Part shown: positions 54,366-64,000 of the stretch, piece after piece | How positions within the stretch are numbered: position 1 is the stretch's first letter | Layout of the letters: each line of letters starts with the position of its first letter | Source: Nipponacmea schrenckii | Taxonomy: Eukaryota > Mollusca > Gastropoda > Lottiidae | Direction: 5' to 3' | NCBI GenBank assembly: GCA_030562195.1 | Contig: JAUJPP010000002.1 | Location: forward strand, 372,001 to 436,000 | Length of the DNA stretch: 64,000 nt | Made by a program: the position numbers and the translations under genes | Notes under the pieces: generated by a model | The model's database searches: none | What the model saw: the letters and a program-made list of their open reading frames with translations, nothing else | What the model was told of the DNA's origin: nothing

Positions 54366-55900
54366 TAATCTATACTTTTTAGAAATATTTAGACTAAAAA
54401 GTGTTATCACAATTTAGTTGAAAACTATAATCTAACAAGATTTCAAAATGAAGTATCAATAACGTATCCAGATATCATGTGTGTGATTATCCTAACTAGA
54501 TTAAACTTTGTAATAATTAACTTGAACTTTATTAAAAAATAAAATACCTTTTAAGATTATGTACAAAAACATCCGCGTATTTACCCTAAGTTATTGGTAA
54601 CTCATTTGTACTGTGAAACAAGAGCAATAAAGTTTACTTCGGTCTGTAGTCTAATAAGCTGGTGACAATAAAGGGAAATAACTGATTACTGTAGTATTAA
54701 ATCAAATCCTTGTTTTAGCTGTTTAGATTGTTCAGGGTGTTAAAAAGATTGTACGAGGTACTAGAAGAACATTTACAGATTTCAAAGGATCAACAAGGCT
54801 TGAACTTGGTTTTGTGAAATAATGATGTGATAGTAAATAATCTTAATGATACAAATACACGCTCTTTAGAAATGTTAGAACTTTCTCAAATCTTGCCACA
54901 AATAGTGGGAGGTACCGTTGAGATACTATTAAAAAAAATTTCAGCGTTTCAGATTAAAAAAGGTTAGGAAAAATTCAACTGGAATAAAAAATATTTTGGT
55001 GAAATCAATATTATTGTTGAAGACTGGAGTATGTCTCACGCTTTGTGTACAGGTTTTCATAATGATATTTAAAAAATTCTGTCTTACAATATCTAGCACT
55101 GTCACTTTTTCTTGAAAGCGTGATCTCTTTGTTTCAGTCCTGACAATGTAAATACCGTAAACTCATTACTATAACAAACTCTTTAGGCCATTAGCATAGA
55201 TAATATCGCACAATTGCATAAACCAACATCTTTCATTGATCAATTAAATTTTAATTTTTTTTTTCTATTTCAGTAGAATGTCATGTTGTGAATTATGATT
55301 TATGAGTGGTTTTGTCATTTATGTTGCATGGAAAATAAGAGCTAGTGAAAGCCTTATAATTCTTTGAAGTGTCAGCAAGAAACTGAATTTTCTACAAAGC
55401 GTATTTTGGGATATTCGTATTTTATTCGTTTTACCTAACAAAGGGCTAATGATATAAGAAGTTCAGTGAAGTATAATATAGGTATTAAACTATTACCATG
55501 CTGACTACCTCTTATTGTTTATTTACTATACAAGACTTACACTCACATACATAGTAATATAATCATTTTCAAATCAAAATACACAGGTAATATAAAATAC
55601 AAGTTGACGTGTAAATAACAAGGGAAAATAACAGTAAATTATAAGAGTTTGACACATGTTTTAAGATCTGGGAGACACCCCCTCTTGAATAAAGCATAAA
55701 TGTGCGATATGAAAGAAAGTTTTGTCATTTGAAATGAGGTAAAGCAAGATAAAATCAAGTGTAAAGAAATGGTATTTAGGATTCAAGTGTCGAGGTTGTT
55801 TATAAATCTTACCATAATAACTTAGTGAATCAAATACTTTACGCTAAATAAGTGAACAATAGGCTAGCGTAATCTACAGTATTTATAACCTGTCTCCCTT
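54366..55900. other. Gene-poor interval
   Basis: AT-rich. No feature is recognised. GTTAAAAAGATTGTACGAGG near 54,738 and similar short open frames have no family match that I can see. Confidence 0.45.
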
Positions 55901-55904
55901 TCAT

Positions 55905-56077
55905 TGACCATTGGTCAATCAATGGCTAAAGGCTCGGTGTCAAGGGCCAGTTACCAAATGTAAATGACCCCATGTTAAAATCGCCAGGTCACAGACAGAT
56001 GACCAGACAAGTGGTCATCGCCCAAATCCCTGCTGACCATCAAATTCCGTAACGTTTTTTGATTGGATCAATGGTCA
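55905..56077. promoter_or_regulatory. Cluster of eight GGTCA/TGACC half-sites
   Basis: TGACC at 55905, 55965, 56000 and 56034; GGTCA at 55913, 55987, 56013 and 56073. The first two form TTGACCATTGGTCAA, an everted pair with a 3-bp spacer that also contains an inverted CCAAT. The segment is locally GC-richer than its flanks. AGGTCA is the nuclear-receptor half-site core, and AGGTCA itself is present at 55986. The role is inferred. Confidence 0.4.
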
Positions 56078-56079
56078 TT

Positions 56080-59000
56080 TCGGGTGAATTAATGAGTTGG
56101 CCTTGAAGGTATTTCTTGACTTGAATGGGGCTTTATGACTATCGATAAAAGCAAATTCCTGCATAATTAATTTCTACTACTAAATCAAATTGACATGAAT
56201 AGTAGTTGGGCAGAAATCCGCTAATTTGGGATTTGAAGACAAGTTAATTCATCTATATATAAACATCTACTATTATAGTTTTAATTACAGAGCGGTGAAT
56301 TATACCCAGCTTATTTCTAATATATACCTTGAAACGTAGTGGGAAAATCCCCTGAAATTATTCTTTAAAAGTACACCTGGTTCAAATTGAGACATTAATA
56401 AGTTTGTTCTGAAACTTGGTTTTGTACAGAAAATAACTATGGTCTTGGTCTTGGTACCACACCATTGGAACGTGGTTTCTAACAGTTTCAGATTGTCTTG
56501 GCCTCTTAAATCAATTTTTGTTTGTTTGTCATTTCCTGTTTATCGTGTATGTATAGCAGTATGGACTGATGAGGTACAGGATAATATGCTACCTCTTCAT
56601 ACCTGAAACCACTGTTCATAATGATATAATCATAATTGATATACATGTACTTCCTCCTGTGAAAAGTTCATTAGCTCCTACCAATGTTTTGCCAATATGT
56701 TTTTTTTATTTCCAGTTTCGTTTTACTGGATCGTAAGTGCTTGATTTATTTATGTTATCCTTATGTAAAACATATTCGTGTAAGCATTTGGAACTTGGCG
56801 ATTTTGAGAAAGTACAAAAAGACTGGAACATTTTACTACAGGTTGAAAGTTAAGATACCAGAAAAATCATTACACATCATCAGAAAGACATGAAATGGAA
56901 TCTGTCCTGACAAGGTAAGCATGATAATCGATTGTTTCAAGGTGTTCCATGGAAACTTAAGAACGCAGAATATGTATAATGTTATATGGTTTCTAATGAA
57001 TAAAGTTTGAAATTCGTGCCACTGTTGTATTCCAACAATACAACAATATATGTTGGTATTATCGTTGAACAGTTTGTCTAATTATTTTTATATTGTCTCA
57101 ATAATAGGTATGGCAATAGTACAGGGATTTGTAAAGTATTATCTGGATTAAAGAAATAAGAATATTAACACTTTGTAAATCTGTATTAATCCTTTTACCA
57201 TTTAATACAGAACTTACAGGCAACAACTGACATTAAACCTCGCTTGGTCATAATGTGCATTCATTGCCGCCTCATAATTAATCACTTTCAAGAAACATGA
57301 CGTGAACACGAGTGGACATTTCGGACAAACTGACCATGGAGAACGGTGGTGCATCATTTGTCAAGTCAAATATAACAAATTAGAGTGTCCAGTGTCAGAC
57401 CACGAGAGATGGACAATGAAATTATAAATTCATCTTATTTACATTTTCAACTTAATGTCATTATTCATGTGGTCGCAATGCAGAATAAATACATATATCA
57501 TTGGTTTGATTAATGCATATTATTTATAGTAATAGCCCCCCATTTCATTGCTGTGTAAGAATCAGCCTATACATTTTGTTTGGGACGATTTTGTATTGAA
57601 TCGAAACAACACAAATTCTAACGAATAACGTATGCAACTACCATTATACTTCCATAACAGATGAATTACCATGATCATAACGAAAGAAAGAGTGAAGAAG
57701 ATTGAGTAATTTAAGCTAATATGCAAGGCCCAAGTTTCACCACTATGACATTATATGACCCAACCGACGTAACCGGAACACACCATCGTCTATCTATATA
57801 GTATGCGATATAAGCTTTAGTTGGAAACAGACGTTAACTTGGCATCTACCAACTTTCCATCGACTGCGCCATCCAAAATACTTAAATTTTAAAGTATAAA
57901 CATATTTTTTTGCGGAAATTAATATTTGTTTCGATCAATCACAAAATTTCGAATAATGGTTTACTCTCAGAGAATATGTATTCGTATCAAGTGCTCAAAT
58001 ATCGAAGGTTTATTAAAATGGACTATTAAGGCTGATACCTGATCCAAACGACTATCTCGGAATTCGTCCACTTACAATATGCCCTAGAGCACTGTACTGT
58101 GTAATAGACCAACTCCCCACTATTTTTCTTCATAAAAACCGTTAAAATTTTAATAAATACCCCATAATTCAATATATCATCTATTAAGTCCTCATAATAG
58201 ACGGAGATATAGTGAGAAATTTGCATACATTTGTCAAATCACGGTAAGGTTTGACAAATCTGTGAAGACGTCTAACTGGGTACCATTGAAATAAATTCAA
58301 TCTTCATTATATTCCTTTAGTAACATTTTTATTTACACTTGGTCGATTTAATATAAAATACATTTTTGTTTATTTTCCTTAAGTATTTTAAGTGAAACTA
58401 GATTTTGAAAAGTCCATTCTCTAAAGTAATAATAAGAAATATTTCAAGAGGTGTTTTCAAGAATATAATTTTAGTTCAAAGGGTAACCGCCTCCTCAGAT
58501 TTCAAAATTGTTTCCTTGTTAAAGTACAGTTAGAATTCTTAGAATAAAAATAATTTGGTGAGATGTTTTAGAGGAAGTATTGAGTGTTTAATTTTCTCTT
58601 TTAAGTGAGAAAACCATTCTGAACCATCAAAATATCACAAGCAGGTTTTACTGAATTGAACGGAAAAATGGTTAACAATGGCATGTTAAGTTTCAGATAA
58701 CTTTCTTTTGAGTACAATTTCTAATTAAGATCCTTTTAAAAAAAATCTGACCAATGCTCTGGTAAACTTTCTTTCGTTTCTTATTTCTTGTCGAAGCACC
58801 ATCTTGGTGTTGAAATGTAATCCCCAAAAGCTAAGTAAGAAGTAAACGGAAAACTCGACCAGTCCTTCAAGACGTTCATGTATTCAGTAGGTATAAAGGA
58901 GTAAATCATGTTAAATGTCATCATTCAATGACACCAAAACAAATGTTTTAACATAGATATGTTGATATAGCTTCTTTTACATCTACTTGAAACTTTCTTT

Positions 59001-59300
59001 GACTTTCAAACATGTTTGGAATAAACATTCTTCCACGACACTTAATTAAGATACAGTTTGGATTGAAGAACATACTACAGAATATATATACAATGTATAG
59101 GGTTTGAAATCGAAACCATCTATTGTTTCACTCAAGCATTGATGATGTTAAATGGAGATGAATTGCAATGACAACAGAAAGTCTATGCATTGGTAAAAAT
59201 GAATTAATCTAAGTTGTACTGATTAGTGTAAAGAAATGGGTATTTACTAATGCTGAACGACCCTAACTAACATACGAGTGAGAAGATAGAGGAAGCGTAA
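56080..59300. other. Gene-poor interval
   Basis: No conserved coding exon is recognised. 57,230-57,430 has a more balanced base composition (CATTGCCGCCTCATAATTAA, GAGTGGACATTTCGGACAAA) and could be a conserved noncoding element. An open frame at 56684-56893 shows no family motif. Confidence 0.4.
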
Positions 59301-59304
59301 CAAG

Positions 59305-59352
59305 TTTAATCCACGTGTCGATTCTAGGATTAATCGTCAATGGTTTAATCCT
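59305..59352. promoter_or_regulatory. TAATCC homeodomain-type sites with an E-box
   Basis: TAATCC at 59307-59312, overlapping CACGTG at 59312-59317; then GGATTAATCG at 59327-59336; then TAATCC at 59346-59351. TAATCC is the preferred site of bicoid-type (K50) homeodomains such as Otx, Pitx and Gsc. Three sites and an E-box in 45 bp suggest an enhancer core. Inference only. Confidence 0.35.
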
Positions 59353-60600
59353 TCATCTCTCTTATTGTCAACACTCGAATACTTTCTAATACAAAAGACA
59401 ACATTGGGCATTCCTTCACCATTCAATTGAGGCAAGCATCTTTGACCCTTGCCTTTGAAAGAAACATTTTGAGCGGAAACGTAAATCTGGCAAGCCGTGA
59501 TTTGAGTATTATATGTTTGTTTTTGAGGTTTAACTAAAACAGAAAGTGACAGTTACGGCAATTAGTTCCTAAAAGAGAGCATTTACTTGTCTATTGGCTA
59601 TGCTTTGATCAACAGCAGGCCTGAAATATTTTATTCAATGCTTAATTATTAGGGACTGGTGATAATTACAGACATTATGTTTCAAGAAGGTTTTTAAATT
59701 CCAGTTATCTTGGCACTATCTAAATCATTGACATGTCAAAAAACCCTTCTTCTTTGAATAAAACACCTAGCATGAGGCTTTCGATTGATCATGTAACTAG
59801 CCTTAAAGAATCTGCTTGATCGCTGGATTTAGTCGAACTGATCGCACTGACTGAAAATGACTATTCGATGGCAATTGCTCCTAGTTGTTCAGTTCTTTAA
59901 TTTCGGCAAAAGAACGTCACTGGGTTGTTGTTGTTGTATTTTGTAACTTGTCTTTAATTGTTAATTCTTCCGCATCATAAATTTTTCTCATGAACCTTAC
60001 AATTGGTAAGTTACCAAGATATTTTTATGTTTCTTTCGCCCGAGTTCGCAAAGAGGAATTTGATAAGGATACATTTTAAAGAACATTGAAACCTCTCCAA
60101 TTATTGTACTATTGTATTATTGTAACGAATTTCGTTCTGTCCGTATGATTCGTTATAGCAGGTTTCACTGTACTCGAATACATTTTATATCATATTTTCT
60201 ATTTTAATAACTTAAGAATTCTCGCAGTTAATATAAGGATAAATTATTGTATATACCCTTGAGAGGTCTTGAATAACATCTACAACAGATTTAAAGTGTC
60301 GAATCTGACTAGAATTCCTGTGGGGTGAATTCATAAGATTATAATTAATGACATGCCTGTGTTTCTATACTAGCTCTAGTCATTATGTTCTGTATGTCAA
60401 TAGGATCACATGTCATCATTTTATCTCTGGCTCTTATGTACAATTCGACATTTGGTTACAATAGGAATTTTAGCTTCCTTATTCTAAACTATATAACCAC
60501 CTATACAATAGAACAATTGATCTTGAACGTCTTCTGTGCAATTAGGATTATCATAGAAAGTATTGGGTAAATATTGCCACTAATCCTCACCAACAGTCAG

Positions 60601-60811
60601 TTAATCCTTTCGTCTAAATGCCAGAGCAAAATCTATTTCACACAGTTTACAAACGTTTGATCCACGTTTTGTTGTACCATTTAATGAAATGATCCGCCTT
60701 AGTAAAGAACACCCCATGATGCATTTTAGGGTCAATCCCGAGCTTTTTTCTTCTGATACGAGATCATATGAGGTCGGGATATCGTCTATCTCGTCTCCAG
60801 TAAAGCGTTTC
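60601..60811 (-). other. Possible 3' terminal exon, family unknown
   Basis: On the minus strand a strong acceptor (polypyrimidine TTTTACCTCACTCCCCCAG, ending at about 60,812) is followed by an open frame of about 70 codons to TAA. Residues include KLKRFTGDEIDDIPTSYDLV, KCIMGCSLLRRIISLNGTTK and CKLCEIDFALAFRRKD. Base composition is less AT-biased than the flanks. It is not recognised, and could be the end of a gene or a transposon fragment. Confidence 0.25.
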
Positions 60812-61162
60812 AATTTGACTGGGGGAGTGAGGTAAAAACACAAATTTAACAAGAATGTCGTTCATCATACTAAATTACACATTTACGATTCGCACCACTA
60901 AGTTTGTCGGCGTTTCCGACTGATTAAAATTGCTGTTTGATTTTACTCATGTCAAATTTCCTCTCAAAATAAAAGATTTTCTTTTATAAACACAGACGAA
61001 TTATATATTTCGGATCTTCATCTCGAAATAAAGAAATCAAAATACTGAGCTGATTTCTAAAAAAAATGGTTTCGGCATTTTTATTTTTTTTATGTGAATT
61101 GTTAGCAGTTCATTACAATAGTATGTCAGCAAATTTTGCATAGCTTTGTTTTCAATTTTGTT

Positions 61163-61345
61163 TTATATAAACGGCTCAAGAGAGTGAATTTCAATATTAA
61201 ATGTACCATTATTTATTCCCATCTGTTCTTGAATATAAAGTGCTCTCCGCTTCTGACGTTCAAATCTTTTTTCAACTTTCTGTGTAATATAAGGCTGCAA
61301 CAGTGGATCTAAAGCCATACAGGGTATACTTACTCTTCGAGGCAC
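61163..61345 (-). other. Possible coding exon, family unknown
   Basis: On the minus strand an acceptor-like GTATTAG at 61346-61352 precedes 60 open codons ending in TAA. They include ALDPLLQPYITQKVEKRFER and RRALYIQEQMGINN, a charged, probably helical stretch. A good donor (AGA before GTAAGTAT) lies only 12 nt inside, which argues that the frame may be chance. It lies 350 bp upstream, in the minus direction, of the candidate exon at 60601-60811. Confidence 0.2.
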
Positions 61346-64000
61346 CTAATACCACTTTTTATAATGAAATAAATTTATAGACTCATTGATATATTTCTTC
61401 ATCATGTTTTCAAGTTTTGTGGTTCGGATCATTGGTACTTGTTATTTTCAATTTTTTTTTAACGAAAATAGCAAACCAGGCCATTAAATTACATTTATGA
61501 TATTTTTTAAAAAAAGCAAGTCACAGTAAGAGCAAATAATCTAAATTGAATGTTCAGCCCAGGCTATCCTTGTTCCCACGGTGACCATTTAATAAAATGT
61601 GTTTTGATGAAATTATTGGGATAAAATGATCGATATCAAATAACAGTTAACAATATATCTCTCACATTTCACTTAATTGACAAATAAAGCTTAAAATTAT
61701 AGCAGTAATAATAACTGCAGTTTATATTCAATTGCTTATTTGCATTCAATTTTTGACGAGTTTTATATCAAAATAACAGTGTCGTAGGAGCTATTTAGAA
61801 ACTTACTTTTGAAAATATTATTTTAGACTTTGGCAAGTCCTTACACCTGCCTTTACATCAACATTAAAATATTTTACAAAATCATACAGCATTAAGTTTT
61901 ATAAAAAACATATATCTCATGTGGGAATTTAGAAAAGGAAAGGAAATTTCAATTTTATCGGATAAACTTATCATGGGTTATATTTTTGCTAAATTCCATA
62001 AGCTAACTATTATATTTTATAAGAGTTAAAACTTGTTTGAAATTCAGTCAAAAGTTTTTTGTTCGTGATTTATTTAAAATAATGCAGTAACTTATTTTTG
62101 CATCGAGATAAAATTCCTCCACAACCTGGCATATTATAATATACTATAAAGAATTTTTTTTATTTCCTTATAATTTCAAATGAAATGAAATGAATGGAGT
62201 TTTACGTCCGCCTTATAATTTCAAAACGACACCCTTGAAGATGATATGCTAAGAAGGATGATGTATAGGCTACACCTACCAAATCGTTATGCTTACGTAA
62301 ATATTAATATTTTGTCCAATGATATTAGAGTTATCAATATTTAACACTAGATCGATAGTATAATAGTGAAATATAACGCGAGGTTATTATTATTGATAGT
62401 GAAATTAAATAAAACACTATCAAATGGATGAATTTTCGTTTCGCGTGTAAAATTCTATCAACTTTCACGCTAGTCATGTCACGAGCATAGTGCTTTTTAT
62501 TGACAGCGTTTCCGTAAATCAGTAAGTGGTGTCAGTTCGGCGACAAACCCCTATAAAATACTAATTAATCATAATTATTATAGTGAAACATTTTAAATAT
62601 CTGTCTCTGATGGCTTAATTCACATTTTTGATACAACTCTCTACTCTTAGAAAATAAACTTATTTTCCTACCTGATATTCGTTTTTTAAATTAAGTTTAG
62701 GGCATTTCTTGTGCTGAACATTGTCACTTAAACAATAAGACAACTAAAACGAAGATAACAAAATAAGAATACTACTGTAAGTCATTCTACCAAGGAAATA
62801 GACAATATTGTTTGCGCATTTTCGTTCAAAATGCACTTTATCCAACCTCAGGACTTTGTTCTCTGCATGATTTGTAAATTATCAAATATTCGTGTGACCA
62901 TTTCTCGGAGGAATTCAACAAAATCTGAGAACCCGAAATAAAAATGTTCTGGCATTCATCAACGAAGACATGTAAAGATTCGACCGTCACTGTTAAGAGT
63001 TGACCTGAGACGTTACCAAACGCCGAGACGTGAGTGACACTGTCATGGGGTTATGTCCCTTTACAATAATAATTATAGAAGCATGTAAATTGATATGAAA
63101 ATGAAATGTAAACTGTTTTATGAGTGACAATATGACATGTGCTAATTGTGTTAAAAGTCGTTTCTTAAAGTCATTCCAATTTTAAAGAGAAATTGATTAA
63201 GTTAAACTTAATGGGACTGCACATCAACGTGTGTAAAACATGCAAGTATTTTCCGTGTTAACTTGAACTTGATAATCTTAACGAGTTTTATAATTTCAAT
63301 ATTTGAGTGATCTTTCACACTGATCTATAGCTTAAAACAAAGAAAAATTCATGTCTACAATTTAATGCTCATATTTTTAATGCTTAGAAACATGCAAAAA
63401 AAAAAAAGACTAAAAATGACTGAAATCTCTTAATGATAATAAAAAAAACTATTTATTTTACATTGGTTAGAATTAGGTTCCATACACAAGGACATTGTCC
63501 TGTCTAACATTCAGCACAGAAGAGTCAGAGATGTACTTTATATGTCATTTAATAAGTAAAATTGTTTTTGAAAAATTAACTCCCAGTGATTGGTGATCAA
63601 ACCATATTGTGTTTTTCATCAAATCCACATGGAGGTAAAAGATTTTAACAATCATCTCGACAAATTGATCACGTTAATAAATAGGCTCCATCAATAAAAA
63701 ATGGATAAAATAAAACACATGTTAAACAAATGTAGAAATTAATGTCATTGCCTGGCTGTCTCCCCTATTAGACATTCTAACCCTTCTCTATTTGAATGCT
63801 AATTACATGTGACAAAGGTTCAACAATCACGAAGTTCCATCCAATGACAACCAGAATTCAGTGCCTATGTTTTATTTAAAAATGCATTAATTTGATGTCA
63901 TATCTATAAATATCTAAAACATAACAGTTCGATATACCGTCAATAATAATTGTCAGCATTGTAAAGGCCAATAGTTTCGAACTCTTCGGGGACAACACAT
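61346..64000. other. Gene-poor right end
   Basis: No conserved coding exon is recognised. GGAGTTTTACGTCCGCC at 62199-62215 shares GGAGTTTTACGTCC with 2070-2083 in the Canopy gene. A (AAATG) run precedes it at 62178-62195. A poly-A run is at 63,396-63,406. Confidence 0.45.

Overview
This is eukaryotic, metazoan DNA. It is AT-rich, with GT-AG introns in every gene, long noncoding stretches, tandem arrays and many short hairpin transposon-like repeats. Three conserved protein-coding genes can be read exon by exon. The style of the introns, the 'ends in GTTATTGCCCTTGA' satellites and the frequent TAGGCCTA octamer suggest a lophotrochozoan, most likely a gastropod mollusc. That assignment is an inference, not a proof.

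Layout. 1-955: tandem satellite. 1.0-6.4 kb, minus strand: a Canopy-family gene (CNPY3/4-like ER saposin-fold co-chaperone), whose long intron carries a second, inverted array of the same satellite. 7.47-12.34 kb, plus strand: ARPC1, the WD40 subunit of the Arp2/3 complex, in 12 exons plus one candidate alternative 81-nt acidic exon. It is head-to-head with the Canopy gene. 14.05-35.08 kb, minus strand: GBF1, the large Arf guanine-nucleotide exchange factor of the early Golgi, tail-to-tail with ARPC1. 36 exons are readable and one, of about 100 codons, is lost in a stretch of damaged sequence at 18.8-19.7 kb. The GBF1 introns hold a 22-bp VNTR, a 39-bp array and several MITEs.

36.5-44.1 kb is a repeat nest: a CG-containing satellite, two tandem copies of a 1.4-kb unit, and a decayed Tc1/mariner-like transposon that sits inside the first copy. 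44-64 kb contains no gene I can recognise. It has scattered repeats, a few weak ORFs and two compact motif clusters that look regulatory: eight GGTCA/TGACC half-sites in 173 bp, and a TAATCC/E-box cluster. It may be a large intron or an intergenic regulatory region of a gene outside the window.

The three genes are ordinary housekeeping genes of secretion and the cytoskeleton, and nothing indicates that they act as one system. I found no complete undescribed system. The observations most worth following are the ARPC1 cassette exon bracketed by palindromic MITEs, the motif arrays in the arms of the Tc1-like element, the half-site cluster at 55.9 kb, the GC-rich dyad-bearing ORF inside a GBF1 intron, and the array of donor-like sites in another GBF1 intron.
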